This document shows positions 10,085-18,668 of a stretch of 64,000 nucleotides of DNA, one piece after another. A program made the position numbers and the translations under genes. Location: positions 868,001 to 932,000 of the forward strand of contig CAWGBF010000015.1 in NCBI GenBank assembly GCA_963820775.1, written 5' to 3'. The stretch is from Roseiarcus sp963820775 (lineage in GTDB: Bacteria > Pseudomonadota > Alphaproteobacteria > Rhizobiales > Beijerinckiaceae). Below the pieces are notes generated by a model, which was not told the DNA's origin, searched no databases, and saw only the letters and a program-made list of their open reading frames with translations. Each line of letters begins with the position of its first letter. Position 1 is the first letter of the stretch.

Positions 10085-10151
10085 TCGCTTATTGTCGCAA
10101 GCTGAGCTTCAGGCGTCGACGGGGGGCGGGGCGGGGCCTGTGGATAGCGCT

Positions 10152-10173
10152 CCCTTCTCCCATGGGAGAAGGG
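10152..10173. repeat. Perfect 22-bp palindrome, intergenic
   Basis: The 22 bases consist of CCCTTCTCCCA followed by its exact reverse complement. Sequences of the form CCCTTCTCCC...GGGAGAAGGG are common as dispersed palindromic intergenic elements in Rhizobiales. It lies upstream of dnaE in a stretch without a gene (10085-10334). Confidence 0.7.
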
Positions 10174-10334
10174 CCGGGGATGACGGCGAGCGCCGCGGGA
10201 GCGGGCCATCGCCGTCGAGCAACCACGCGTATCCCGTCGTCATCAGGCGCTACGAAACGCCGAATCGGGCGCCGCGAAACACCGACGCTGTTCGCGCAAT
10301 CCAACGGTCGCTATTTTCCCGAAGCGGGAGGGCG

Positions 10335-10439
10335 TCACGACCCGATCGCGCGGGCGATCAGCGCAATCATGATCAGGAACGCCCCAAGGGCGGCGATTTC
10401 GGCGATGTCGCGCAGCGCGTAAGCGGCGATATTGTGCAT
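10335..10439 (-). CDS. 34-residue small membrane protein
   Basis: The ORF encodes 34 residues: a short amphipathic start (MHNIAAYALRDIAEI) and a hydrophobic helix (AALGAFLIMIALIARAIG) that can span the membrane. An excellent ribosome-binding site, AGGAGG, sits about six bases before the ATG. I do not recognise a family; single-span peptides of this type can stabilise membrane complexes. Upstream, two copies of GATATGTTC lie close together (around 10469-10492) in what is probably the promoter region. Confidence 0.6.
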   Translation of the reverse strand: MHNIAAYALRDIAEIAALGAFLIMIALIARAIGS

Positions 10440-10523
10440 TTCGGCCTCCTCGATCGGTGTATGATCATGATATGTTCCTGATATGTTCAGATCAAGCGGC
10501 GAATTGGCCGGGTGCTGTCCGAA

Positions 10524-10679
10524 CTAGGACACTTGGTTAATGAAATTGGGATAGGAATCACATTTATTGATTTTGATTAACTCGTTGAACCTCGAATCGA
10601 CGAAATGGGGAACGCCATTCGCCAGAAACAGTCCGGCGACGAATTGCAGCAGGTAGATATACCAGGGGAGGCTCGACAT
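10524..10679 (-). CDS. Small membrane protein, probably truncated
   Basis: The 51-residue ORF starts MSSLPWYIYLLQFVAGLFLA and continues NGVPHFV. This resembles the start of a ~100-residue membrane protein of unknown function in alphaproteobacteria, with an FLAGLFLANGVPHFVxG pattern. After this motif the sequence turns AT-rich and unlike the family (FNELIKINKCDSYPNF) and then stops. A deletion or insertion has probably replaced the C-terminal half. The family assignment is from memory. Confidence 0.4.
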   Translation of the reverse strand: MSSLPWYIYLLQFVAGLFLANGVPHFVDSRFNELIKINKCDSYPNFINQVS

Positions 10680-10719
10680 CATAGGCTCGCTGTTGTTCGA
10701 GGCCGGCCCGTCGAGGCGG

Positions 10720-11793
10720 TCAGGACTGGCCGATCCAGCGGGTCAGAAGGCGGGCGAGAGCAGGGCCGATGAGGATCGCCACGATCGCGCGCCCGATCTG
10801 CATCGTCATGACGAAGGGCAGGTCGACCTTGGATGACGCGGCGATGATCGCCACCGAATCGGCGCCGCCCGGACTGGTGGCGAGATAGGCGGTCAACGGG
10901 TCGGTTCCGACCACAACGTGCAGGGCGTAGGCGAGACCGCCGCAGAGCGCGATCAGGGTGACGATCGAGCCGACTATGCGGGGCAATTGACGCGCCGCAT
11001 AGAGAACGATCGGCCGCGTGAAGCGGAAGCCGATCGACCAGCCCACCACGGCATAGCAGGCGGCGAGAAGCCAGGGCGGCAGAGTCATCGTAACCACGTG
11101 GGCGGCGGCAAGCGCGGTGGCGATCAAGAGCGTCACCAGCAAAGGGCCGGCTGGGATCCTGGACTTCATCCCGATCAGGGCCCCGCCGACCGCGATCGCC
11201 AGCGTCGCCAGCAAGGGTCCGAGGGGCAGGGCGGGAAACCACTCCGTCGGGACGGGCGCCGCGGCGCCAGGGGCGGCCCATTCCCGGGCGACGATCGACG
11301 CGATGAGCCCGACAAAGGCGACGCGCAGATATTGCATGACCGCGACCAGCCTGATGTCGGCGCCGAACGCCTCGGCCATCAGCACCATGGCGGTCGCCGC
11401 GCCGGGGGAGGAGCCCCAGATCGCAGTTGTTCCCGGCAGCACTTTCCAGCGTGCGAGGAGCACGCCGAGCACGGCGGCGAACGCCATCACGGCCCCGATC
11501 CCGATCAGGAAGATCGGCCATTGCTTGAGCATTGTCCCCATCGACGCTGCGCCAATGGCTTTGGCTATGAGGCAGCCGATCACCCCTTGCGCCAGGATGA
11601 ACGAGCGGGGCGGGATGTGGACGCGGCCCTCGAATGAGGCGACCAGAATCGCGCCTGCCATCGCGCCCAACAACAGGGCTGCGGGCAGGCCAGCGAGCCG
11701 GAACAGGGCGACGAAGGCCAGCGTCCCACCAATCAGCGCGGTCCAGTGCAGCGCGGCCGGCCTGGCGCTGAGGGTCAGCGGCCGGACGATCAT
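10720..11793 (-). CDS. AbrB-family (PF05145) membrane transporter
   Basis: The 357-residue protein has about ten hydrophobic helices arranged in two related halves. Each half contains a glycine-rich segment (GSSPGAATAMVLMAEAFGAD in the first, TSPGGADSVAIIAASSKVD in the second), as in the AbrB/ammonia monooxygenase-associated family. Members are membrane proteins of poorly known substrate. I chose the ATG at 11793 because the longer frame (to 11913) would run through the divergent TetR promoter and start. It is likely controlled by the adjacent TetR protein. Confidence 0.8.
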   Translation of the reverse strand: MIVRPLTLSARPAALHWTALIGGTLAFVALFRLAGLPAALLLGAMAGAILVASFEGRVHIPPRSFILAQGVIGCLIAKAIGAASMGTMLKQWPIFLIGIGAVMAFAAVLGVLLARWKVLPGTTAIWGSSPGAATAMVLMAEAFGADIRLVAVMQYLRVAFVGLIASIVAREWAAPGAAAPVPTEWFPALPLGPLLATLAIAVGGALIGMKSRIPAGPLLVTLLIATALAAAHVVTMTLPPWLLAACYAVVGWSIGFRFTRPIVLYAARQLPRIVGSIVTLIALCGGLAYALHVVVGTDPLTAYLATSPGGADSVAIIAASSKVDLPFVMTMQIGRAIVAILIGPALARLLTRWIGQS

Positions 11794-11863
11794 GCTGGCG
11801 AGAACACAAGCGCGATCATCGGCGGGGCTCCGGAGGGGCGCGCGACTTGCGCCCGGTCGGTTT

Positions 11864-11905
11864 ATGAGGAATACTCGCAAATCGTCAATATGAGAGCTCC
11901 TCATA
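11864..11905. promoter_or_regulatory. Putative TetR operator between divergent genes
   Basis: An inverted repeat TATGAG-AGCTC-CTCATA occupies 11889-11905, ending two bases before the TetR start. A further TATGAGG half-site begins at 11864. Operators overlapping the regulator's own start are typical of TetR autoregulation, so both the transporter and the regulator could be repressed from here. Binding is inferred. Confidence 0.5.
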
Positions 11906-11906
11906 T

Positions 11907-12515
11907 ATGTCAACCGAAATCCAGACTTTGGCCAAGGAGCCTAAGCGGGAGCGGGGAAAGCAGCGGGTCGCGGCGCTCCTCGACGCAGGCGCCGAACTCT
12001 TCGCCGAGAAGGGCTATGAGGCGACGACCATGACCGAGATCGCAAGCCGCGCGGGCGCGGCGATCGGCTCGCTCTATCAGTTCTTCCCGTCCAAGGAAGC
12101 GCTGGCCGAGGCGCTCTTCAACCGCTTCGCTGAGCGGGCGGCGGCGGCCTTCGCCCGGGTCGAGGAGCGCGCCCCAGGATGTTCGCCGCGCCAGCTCGCT
12201 GACCTCTTCATCGACTACAAGCTCAGGCAGGGAACGGATCGGGACGCGGCGATCGCGCTCTCGAGCCTGGTCGCCGGCATCGTCGAGCGCCGGAAACCGC
12301 TCGGCGACGCGCTGCGCGGACGGATCGCTTCGATCCTCCGCGCCGCTAACGGCGCTCTCCGCGAGGACGAGGCGGCCACGGCCGCAATCATCGTGAACCA
12401 GGTCATGAAGATGATCCCGGCGCTCGCGGCGACGGACGACGAGAAGGCCGCGGCGCTGATCGGCGAAGCCCGGACGCTGATGGCGCTCTACATCGAGGAG
12501 GTCCTGGGGAGGTGA
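11907..12515 (+). CDS. TetR/AcrR family transcriptional regulator
   Basis: This 202-residue protein has the standard TetR N-terminal helix-turn-helix: LLDAGAELFAEKGYEATTMT, then EIASRAGAAIGSLYQFFPSK and EALAEALFNRF. The C-terminal domain is helical and variable, as expected for ligand binding. It is divergent from the AbrB-family transporter and overlaps the palindromic operator, so it probably represses itself and the transporter. Convergent with the ClC gene, 11 bases apart. Confidence 0.92.
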   Translation: MSTEIQTLAKEPKRERGKQRVAALLDAGAELFAEKGYEATTMTEIASRAGAAIGSLYQFFPSKEALAEALFNRFAERAAAAFARVEERAPGCSPRQLADLFIDYKLRQGTDRDAAIALSSLVAGIVERRKPLGDALRGRIASILRAANGALREDEAATAAIIVNQVMKMIPALAATDDEKAAALIGEARTLMALYIEEVLGR

Positions 12516-12526
12516 GGCCGCCACGC

Positions 12527-14338
12527 TCAGTCGGCGTAATTGTCGATGACGGCGTCTGCGATCGCGCGCTTCGTGATGACGCCAACAACATCGGCGGGGC
12601 GCGGGCGGTGCAAGCCTTTGAAGACGATGGCCGCGCCCGCGCGATGGCGCTTGAGGCGCGCAAGCACGAGGTTCAATAGGTCGACGTCGCGGCAGACGAC
12701 TATGCGCTTCTCGACGAAATCGTCCACCATCCGGGTGGGGTTGTTCGCGCTTTCGCGCCACAGGCCGGAACGCGGCGGGATCAGCCCCACGATTCTACCC
12801 TCGTGTTCGACGATGATGGCGCGCAGATCGTCCACGTCCTCCCAGCCCATGCACTCGCGCAGCGTTGAACCTGCCTCGGCGAGTATGAACCGCCGCTCCA
12901 TGATGTCCTGCGCCTGCTGGACGAGGTAGAGATTGACGTGGCGCTCCTTCGGGATGCGATGCCCGCGGTGGCGCAGCTTGACGGTGTAGATGGTCTCGGG
13001 GATTAGAGCGCGCCGCACTCCGGCGGCGACCGCGACGGCGACGATCACCGGAACAATGATCGCATAGTCGCGGGTCATTTCGAACACCATGATGATCGCG
13101 GTCATGACGCCGCCGGTGCCCGCGCCGACCATCGCCGCCATGCCGACGATCGCCGCCGACGGCAACGTCAAACCGGCGTTGGGCAGGACGAGAGCCGCGA
13201 GGGAGGCGAAAGCCGCGCCGAGCGTTGCGCCAAGATAGAGGGAGGGCGAGAAGATGCCGCCCGAAGCGCCGCAGCCGAGGCTGATCGTAGTGGCGAGGAG
13301 TTTGAGCACGAACAGCAGAGCCAGGAGGTTGGTCGCCGTCATGTCTTTGTCCAGGATCGACTGGATCACGCCATAGCCGACCCCGTCGACATAGGAATGG
13401 CCGAATCCCTGTGTGAGGCCAACCATCATCAGGCCGATCAGGGTCATGCCGATGATGTTTTGCGCATAGGCGCCGCCCGGCAGCTTGGGGAACCCGTCCT
13501 CCATGAACACGAGAAGCCGGATGAAGGCCCAGGAGGCGACGCCGCATAACGCGCCGAGGCACACGAATGCGACCGCCTCCTCGACGCCGAAGGAACTTGC
13601 GGACGGAAAGAAGACCTCGGGGACGGTGAAGGCCGGGTTGGGGCCGATGAGGATGCGTCCGAGCAAAGTGGCCGCGCCGGTCGCGATGACCACCGGCAGG
13701 AATGTGCGGTTGGAGACTTCCGGCAGCAGGATCTCGATCGCGAACAAGACGCCCCCGAGCGGCGTGTTGAAGGTGGCCGCAATGCCGGCCCCCGCGCCCG
13801 CCGACAGCAACGTGATCTTCTGCCCGGTCGAGAGGCCGATCACCTGCGAAAACGCCGATCCCAGCGCCGCGCCGATCTGAATGATTGGCCCTTCGCGCCC
13901 GACCGATGCGCCCGAACCGATCGAAAGCGCCGAGGCGAGCGACTTGATGAGCGCGACGACCCCCCGGATGTTGCCGCGCTTATAGAAAACGGCGTCCATC
14001 ACCTCAGGCACGCCGTGGCCTTTGGCCTCCGGCGCAAAGCGAGCCACCAGATAGACGACGACGACGCCACCCAGGATCGGTGAAAGGATGACCCAGTTTC
14101 CCCACCGGCTCGGCCCCTCGAGAATGTTGGCGTCGTACGCCATCTTGAAGACGCCATTGATCATCACATTGTGGATCAATCCGATGAGCACTCGCAGCGC
14201 CACCGCGCCTATGCCGGTCAGGACCCCAACGCCCAGCGCCAAAAGGCAAAGGGTGAGCAGGCTGACCCGTCTCTCGTCGCGGTCGTCCGCAGCGACGTCC
14301 TCAGCGGAAACAGCGGTATCGGCGGTCGTCGACGACAT
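12527..14338 (-). CDS. ClC-type chloride channel/transporter with C-terminal CBS domains
   Basis: The 603-residue protein has the ClC signatures: GHGVPEVMDAVF (GxGxP), GASVGREGPIIQIG (with the gating glutamate) and GGIFSPSLYLGATLG. About 11 hydrophobic helices are followed by a cytosolic tail of two CBS domains (~residues 460-600), starting near QAQDIMERRFILAEAGSTL. It should move chloride across the inner membrane, in or out of exchange with protons. The frame is open further upstream to 14419; I prefer the ATG at 14338 (MSSTTADTAV), preceded by an AAGAGAAG sequence. Confidence 0.9.
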   Translation of the reverse strand: MSSTTADTAVSAEDVAADDRDERRVSLLTLCLLALGVGVLTGIGAVALRVLIGLIHNVMINGVFKMAYDANILEGPSRWGNWVILSPILGGVVVVYLVARFAPEAKGHGVPEVMDAVFYKRGNIRGVVALIKSLASALSIGSGASVGREGPIIQIGAALGSAFSQVIGLSTGQKITLLSAGAGAGIAATFNTPLGGVLFAIEILLPEVSNRTFLPVVIATGAATLLGRILIGPNPAFTVPEVFFPSASSFGVEEAVAFVCLGALCGVASWAFIRLLVFMEDGFPKLPGGAYAQNIIGMTLIGLMMVGLTQGFGHSYVDGVGYGVIQSILDKDMTATNLLALLFVLKLLATTISLGCGASGGIFSPSLYLGATLGAAFASLAALVLPNAGLTLPSAAIVGMAAMVGAGTGGVMTAIIMVFEMTRDYAIIVPVIVAVAVAAGVRRALIPETIYTVKLRHRGHRIPKERHVNLYLVQQAQDIMERRFILAEAGSTLRECMGWEDVDDLRAIIVEHEGRIVGLIPPRSGLWRESANNPTRMVDDFVEKRIVVCRDVDLLNLVLARLKRHRAGAAIVFKGLHRPRPADVVGVITKRAIADAVIDNYAD

Positions 14339-14429
14339 TTTCGGCTTCTCTTGGAATGGAAGGTCGGAGGCGCGGAGTCCATCTTGGACCTTCTCGCAGG
14401 GAACGCCGTCAACCCGCAATGAGGTCAGA

Positions 14430-15650
14430 TTAGGGCAATCGCCCAGGCCGCCGCGGCCCGATCCCCGCCCGCATCACCAAGCGGCGCAACGGCCCAATCG
14501 CGGAGAGCGTCGCCAGGCCAGCGCCGCGCGCGACATCGATTGGCGCCAAGCGAGTGAGCAATGACCGATTGAGGCCGTCAACGGCGCCGGTCCTGAGCGC
14601 AATGTCGGCGCGCCTTGCACGCTCGTAGGCGCGCAAGGCATCTGCGCCGCCGATATCGCGCCCCTCCGCCCGCGCTTCGACCCCGCAGGCGATGATCGCC
14701 TCGACGTCGCGCAAGCCAAGATTGAGCCCTTGCGCCCCGATCGGCGGCAGGACATGGGCCGCATCGCCGACGAGAGCCAGCCGCACCGCGGCGATCTTCG
14801 GCACAGTCTGACGCACCATGGGGAAGAATCCGCATGTCCCCTCGATGCGCATGGCGCCGAGGAGAGAGTGCGCCTGGCGCTCGATCTCGCGCGAAAGGGC
14901 CTCGTCGTCGAGGCCCTCGCGCCGGCGCGCTTCCTCTTGCCCCATCACCCAGACGAGGCTTGAGCGGTGGGGCGCCGTCGCGCTGGCGGGCAGCGGAACG
15001 AGGGTGAATGGGCCGCCGCGGGTGTGAAACTCGGTGGAGAAGTCGTCGTGCGGCAGTCGATGGGCAAGATGCGCCGTCAATGCGGTCTGCGGATAGCGAT
15101 GGACGCGCGCTTCGAGGCCCCAGGCGCGCCGCGCCCTCGAATCCCGGCCGTCGGCGCCGATCACGAGCCGGGCCGAGATCACACGTCGGTCTCCGAGCCT
15201 CGCACGGACGGCGCCGATGGAAAAATCGTAAGCCGCCACCCCGGCCGCGACGCGCTCGATGCCGGGAATCTGCGCGACCGCCGCCGCGAGCGCCTCAGCC
15301 ATCCGGTCGTTTTCGATATTCCACCCGAAGGCGTCGAGCCCGATCTCGGCCGCGTGGAACTCCACCGGGCGCAGCGGAAAGAACCCTCCCGTGTCGTCGA
15401 TGAGCCGCAATGAGCGCAGAGGCGCGGCCTGAGATCGCAAACCCGCCCAAACGTCAAGGGACTCGAGAAACACGACGGATTGGTCGAGCAGGGCGACGGT
15501 GCGTCCGCGTCCGGTTCGCTCAGCGGCGCCGCAGGAGACCACGTCGAAGCCAGCCTGCGCCAAGCCGAGGGCCGCGGTAAGCCCGGCGAGCCCCGCCCCC
15601 GCGATCAGGATGTCCGCGCTGCGCCCGGCAGGCTCATCGCCATTGGTCAT
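14430..15650 (-). CDS. UbiH/UbiF-like FAD-dependent monooxygenase
   Basis: This 406-residue flavoprotein has the Rossmann FAD motif ILIAGAGLAGLTAALGLAQAG near the N-terminus (quoted in part: GAGLAGLTAALG). It also has the central IGADGRDSRAR motif and the second FAD motif LVGDAAHVLPPIGAQGLNLG. The order and length match UbiH/UbiF/Coq6-type hydroxylases, which add hydroxyl groups to the ubiquinone ring. Several paralogues occur per genome, so the exact ring position is uncertain. It ends 92 bases before the ClC start on the same strand and is divergent from the phosphatidylcholine synthase gene. Confidence 0.85.
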   Translation of the reverse strand: MTNGDEPAGRSADILIAGAGLAGLTAALGLAQAGFDVVSCGAAERTGRGRTVALLDQSVVFLESLDVWAGLRSQAAPLRSLRLIDDTGGFFPLRPVEFHAAEIGLDAFGWNIENDRMAEALAAAVAQIPGIERVAAGVAAYDFSIGAVRARLGDRRVISARLVIGADGRDSRARRAWGLEARVHRYPQTALTAHLAHRLPHDDFSTEFHTRGGPFTLVPLPASATAPHRSSLVWVMGQEEARRREGLDDEALSREIERQAHSLLGAMRIEGTCGFFPMVRQTVPKIAAVRLALVGDAAHVLPPIGAQGLNLGLRDVEAIIACGVEARAEGRDIGGADALRAYERARRADIALRTGAVDGLNRSLLTRLAPIDVARGAGLATLSAIGPLRRLVMRAGIGPRRPGRLP

Positions 15651-15804
15651 CGTCGGTCTCCCCGCGCGCTTCTCTGAGCTCCCCGATGGCTGAGTTTAGC
15701 GATCAGGGAGACGGCGTTGTGCAACTTTGATAAGCCGGAAGCTATAAGGTCGAGCGAACGCAGGACCCGCAAGCGAGTCGCGTGGGAGGCGGGCAGGGTA
15801 GGGC

Positions 15805-16521
15805 ATGTCGATCGAAAAGCGGCCAGTTGACGTCGCGAGCGCAGCGGGGTTCTCGGTCCATCTCTTCACCGCTTCGGGCGGGGCCGTGGCTGTGCTCGCG
15901 CTTTACGCGGCGATCGAGCGCAACTTCGCCGCCTGCTTCGCCTGGCTGGGCTTGGCTTTCTTCATCGACGGCATCGACGGCACCCTGGCGCGCGCAGCGC
16001 GGGTTCAGGTGACGGCGGCGTCGATCGACGGCGCAGTTCTGGACTTGGTGATCGATTTCCTCACCTATGTGCTGGTGCCGGTGGTGGCGCTGTGGCGCTC
16101 GGACTTGATGCCGACCGAGGCCTCGTTCTGGATCGGACTTATCGTCACGATCGCCTCGGCGCTTTATTTCGCCGATACCCGCATGAAGACCGACGACCTG
16201 TGGTTTCGCGGATTTCCGGCGACTTGGAATTTAGTCGTCTTCTATCTGTTCGTCCTTCGCCCGCCGTGGGTGGTCAGCGCTGTAATTTTGCTCGGGGCGG
16301 CGGCGCTCATGTTCACGCCGATCGTATTCGTGCATCCGTTGCGGGTTGTACGGCTGCGCGGGCTCACCATCGCCATCACTTTCGCGTGGTTTGCATTCGC
16401 GGCGATCGCGATCGTCGAGAGATTGGCGCAGCCGGCCTGGGTCAGCTTGGGTCTGGTCGCGACGGCGGCTTACTTTCTGGCGCTGCCGCTCATGCGTCAT
16501 TCGCCGCTTGCGCGCGGCTGA
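15805..16521 (+). CDS. pcs: Phosphatidylcholine synthase (CDP-alcohol phosphatidyltransferase family)
   Basis: The 238-residue membrane protein has the CDP-alcohol phosphotransferase signature DGIDGTLARAARV...GAVLDLVIDFL at residues ~55-85, with the aspartates spaced as in D-x2-DG-x2-AR-x8-G-x3-D-x3-D. About seven hydrophobic helices follow. The wording VHLFTASGGAVAVLAL before the motif and WFRGFPATWNLVVFYLF after it are typical of bacterial Pcs. The enzyme condenses CDP-diacylglycerol with choline in one step, a trait of Rhizobiales and relatives. Confidence 0.9.
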   Translation: MSIEKRPVDVASAAGFSVHLFTASGGAVAVLALYAAIERNFAACFAWLGLAFFIDGIDGTLARAARVQVTAASIDGAVLDLVIDFLTYVLVPVVALWRSDLMPTEASFWIGLIVTIASALYFADTRMKTDDLWFRGFPATWNLVVFYLFVLRPPWVVSAVILLGAAALMFTPIVFVHPLRVVRLRGLTIAITFAWFAFAAIAIVERLAQPAWVSLGLVATAAYFLALPLMRHSPLARG

Positions 16522-16558
16522 AGCGCGCCTTGCGACCGGGTTTGACGAAACACTCTGA

Positions 16559-17239
16559 CTATGAGCTGGACGCGACGTCCTCCGGGATGTTCGCAAGCGA
16601 AATGCGCTCTGCCGGGTAAGCCTGCTCGAAGCGGTCGTTTTCCCTGCACCAAGCTGCAGCGGCAGGCGAGAGCCATCTGGTCAACTCGACCATCTTCCTA
16701 TGGTGTTTACGGAGATCCCACATGATGATCGGCTCATGGCGGGTGATGCGGTTGCGTATGGTCCTGATCGGCGTGAGCGGTCCGGAAAAATCCTTTCGCC
16801 TGAGACCAGTCCCGTCAGGCTTGGCGGCGATGCGATGCAGACTCGCTCGCCATAGGCCTTCGTAGTCCGGTCCGAACATCGCGGTCCAAAAGCCGAAACT
16901 CAGCGCAGCAACAATGCGGCCCGGCGTCGGCGCTTTGTTCACGGACTCCAGGTCCTCGATCGCTTTGGCGAGCTGCTCGGGTTGGCGGGCGTTCAACAGC
17001 ACGCCGGCCTGGTGAAACCAGCCCTCGTCTCCGAGCGCCTCGCTCATCAGGACATGAATGCGGTTGCGTAAGGACACTTCGAGCGACTGAAGGGGAGTGT
17101 AGAGGCTTTCAGAGATCCGAGTGTTGAGGGTGTAGAGTTCGATTGCGCGCTCTCGATCGCCTCCAGCCCAAGACAGATAGCGCCCGAAACCTTCCAGAGA
17201 GAGTGTTAACTCTAAATCTGCGTGCGAAAACCTCGCCAA
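16559..17239 (-). CDS. Abi-like protein with HEPN-type R-x-H motif
   Basis: The 226-residue protein resembles Abi_2/AbiD/F-type proteins. It is helical throughout, begins with GFGRYLSWAGGDRERAIELY, has SLRNRIHVLMSEALG in the middle and a conserved TIRNRITRHEPIIMWDLRKH near residue 170. RNRITRH fits the HEPN RNase motif (R-polar-x4-5-H), known from abortive-infection and toxin RNases. It stands alone, convergent with phosphatidylcholine synthase and next to the first tRNA-Cys. Function in phage defence is inferred from family membership. Confidence 0.7.
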   Translation of the reverse strand: MARFSHADLELTLSLEGFGRYLSWAGGDRERAIELYTLNTRISESLYTPLQSLEVSLRNRIHVLMSEALGDEGWFHQAGVLLNARQPEQLAKAIEDLESVNKAPTPGRIVAALSFGFWTAMFGPDYEGLWRASLHRIAAKPDGTGLRRKDFSGPLTPIRTIRNRITRHEPIIMWDLRKHHRKMVELTRWLSPAAAAWCRENDRFEQAYPAERISLANIPEDVASSS

Positions 17240-17433
17240 TCACGGACCCTTGAAATTTTTTCCAGCCTGGGGTACTTTGCCGTTGTGAACCCCGGTACCG
17301 CCTCTGCTTCGCATGCGGCCGGGGTAAATTTTTGCCTGGAATGCGCCCGGTCGGTCGCCGCTCAGGGCGCTGTTTTCCATAGCGTCGCCCGGTTAGGACA
17401 GTTTGCGGGTTTGCGCAAGGAGGCCTGCGACTG

Positions 17434-17573
17434 CCTTGCGAGCGAGCCAGAAACCTTGCCGCAGGCCTGCGCCGAATGACGCTGCTTGGCTTCATCGTCG
17501 GCCTCGTGGCGGAGTGGCCACGCAAAGGACTGCAAATCCTTGCATCCCGGTTCGATTCCGGTCGAAGCCTCCA
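17434..17573 (+). repeat. Direct repeat copy 1 (contains tRNA-Cys)
   Basis: The stretch starting GCCTTGCGAGCGAG and running through CTTGGCTTCATCGTC into the tRNA-Cys gene reappears at 19073-19211. The tRNA part and the 20 bases before it are nearly identical; the upstream 50 bases are partly diverged. The two copies have the same orientation and lie 1.6 kb apart. Confidence 0.8.
17500..17573 (+). tRNA. tRNA-Cys (GCA), degenerate copy
   Basis: The 74-nt gene has anticodon loop CTGCAAA with anticodon GCA and an encoded CCA. Compared with the second copy, it carries changes that leave a C:A mismatch in the acceptor stem (third or fourth pair) and a mismatch at the outer pair of the T stem. It may be less functional or non-functional. 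Confidence 0.85.
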
Positions 17574-17785
17574 ATAAGATAAAAACACCTAGCGCGAGTT
17601 GGCCGAGGCGCTAGAAAGCGTCGTCAGCACCTAGTCGGTCTCCCGAGCCTCCGCCTCACTCCCTCGCGACGCCGACGATCACGTCGCTGTAGCTCTCTGC
17701 CGCGTAGGCCCTCCCTAGTAAAACTGCCTATTGCCAGCAGTACCGCTATTAACCACTCTAGCTGCGGGTTGTGAGGAGGATTTCG

Positions 17786-17809
17786 AAATCGAGCTATAAA
17801 TCGAGCTAT
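17786..17809 (+). repeat. Tandem 12-bp repeat upstream of the PEP-CTERM gene
   Basis: AAATCGAGCTAT occurs twice head to tail, ending 28 bases before the start codon. The position suggests an activator or repressor site or a promoter duplication. Confidence 0.6.
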
Positions 17810-17837
17810 TATGATTAACGATAGGAGGAGATTCGGC

Positions 17838-18455
17838 ATGAATACGCGTCTTGTTTCCTCAATCGCTGCGATGTTTCTCTCAATCTTGGAAATGGTTTCG
17901 GTGGCAAGGGCGCAGGAACCTCCCCCCGGAGCGCCTTTCGCCAATTTCCCGTTCCCGTTCATCCTCAACGGGCATGGCGCGATTGCAATATGGCAGGCGA
18001 CGAGCAACGCCTATGGACCATTCACGCCGCTAGACGCCGTCTTCACCGACCCGCTTCTGGGATGGCAGCTTCCTTATTTTGTGGTGCCCGGGGACGTCTC
18101 GTTCGCCGAACCGCCATCGACCTCCTGCACCAGCGAGACAGATTGTAGGGATGGCCTTAGTTTTGTCGTAGCCGCCTCCATTTCTTTTATGTTTTTCTAC
18201 TCTAGCGATACTGGCATCCCTCTCGATTTCGACTTCCTGACTTGGCAGCGGTCAGCCGACGCCAGCAACGGCTTCATGTACACTGCCGGTCCTGGCCTAT
18301 TCCTTCCTCTTGGTACGCCGCTTAATAACTATCACAACTTGGCGAGCGTCGCCATCCCGGAACTTTCGACCTGGGCGATGATGTTCATCGGCTTCGCCGG
18401 CCTTGGCTTTGCCGGCTATCGGGCGTCGCAAAGATCGGCCACGGCCACCGTTTAA
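17838..18455 (+). CDS. PEP-CTERM sorting-domain exported protein
   Basis: The 205-residue protein begins with a signal peptide (TRLVSSIAAMFLSILEMVSV, cleaved near ARAQE). It ends with the sorting tail IPELSTWAMMFIGFAGLGF, followed by a basic end AGYRASQR. This is the alphaproteobacterial PEP-CTERM type, recognised by exosortase-like systems. The middle contains a pair of cysteines (CTSETDC) and no recognised domain. AGGAGGAG sits before the ATG at 17838, which decides the start. It lies between the two tRNA-Cys copies and may be cargo of that duplication. Confidence 0.75.
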   Translation: MNTRLVSSIAAMFLSILEMVSVARAQEPPPGAPFANFPFPFILNGHGAIAIWQATSNAYGPFTPLDAVFTDPLLGWQLPYFVVPGDVSFAEPPSTSCTSETDCRDGLSFVVAASISFMFFYSSDTGIPLDFDFLTWQRSADASNGFMYTAGPGLFLPLGTPLNNYHNLASVAIPELSTWAMMFIGFAGLGFAGYRASQRSATATV

Positions 18456-18668
18456 GAGCGGCGCGGCTGGTGAATCGCCATAACTCCGCAGCCCTAGCAC
18501 GGGCGCAAGAGGCTCTAACACGGTCGCAGAATTGGTAGAGGAGAGGCACGGCTAATAGCCCGCGAGGCCAGCCGCTAGGGGGCCCGAATTACCTAAGAAA
18601 CAGAAGGGTGGCTGGACAACCCGTCCGTTGGGTGCTTATTTTTCCGTTGCGGCGCTGGGAATAAAGCA

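Noticed and set aside
10679..11809. A 376-codon minus frame overlapping the AbrB-type transporter
   Set aside because: Its composition is Arg/Asp/His-rich, typical of an out-of-frame reading of GC-rich coding DNA. The other frame gives clear membrane helices.
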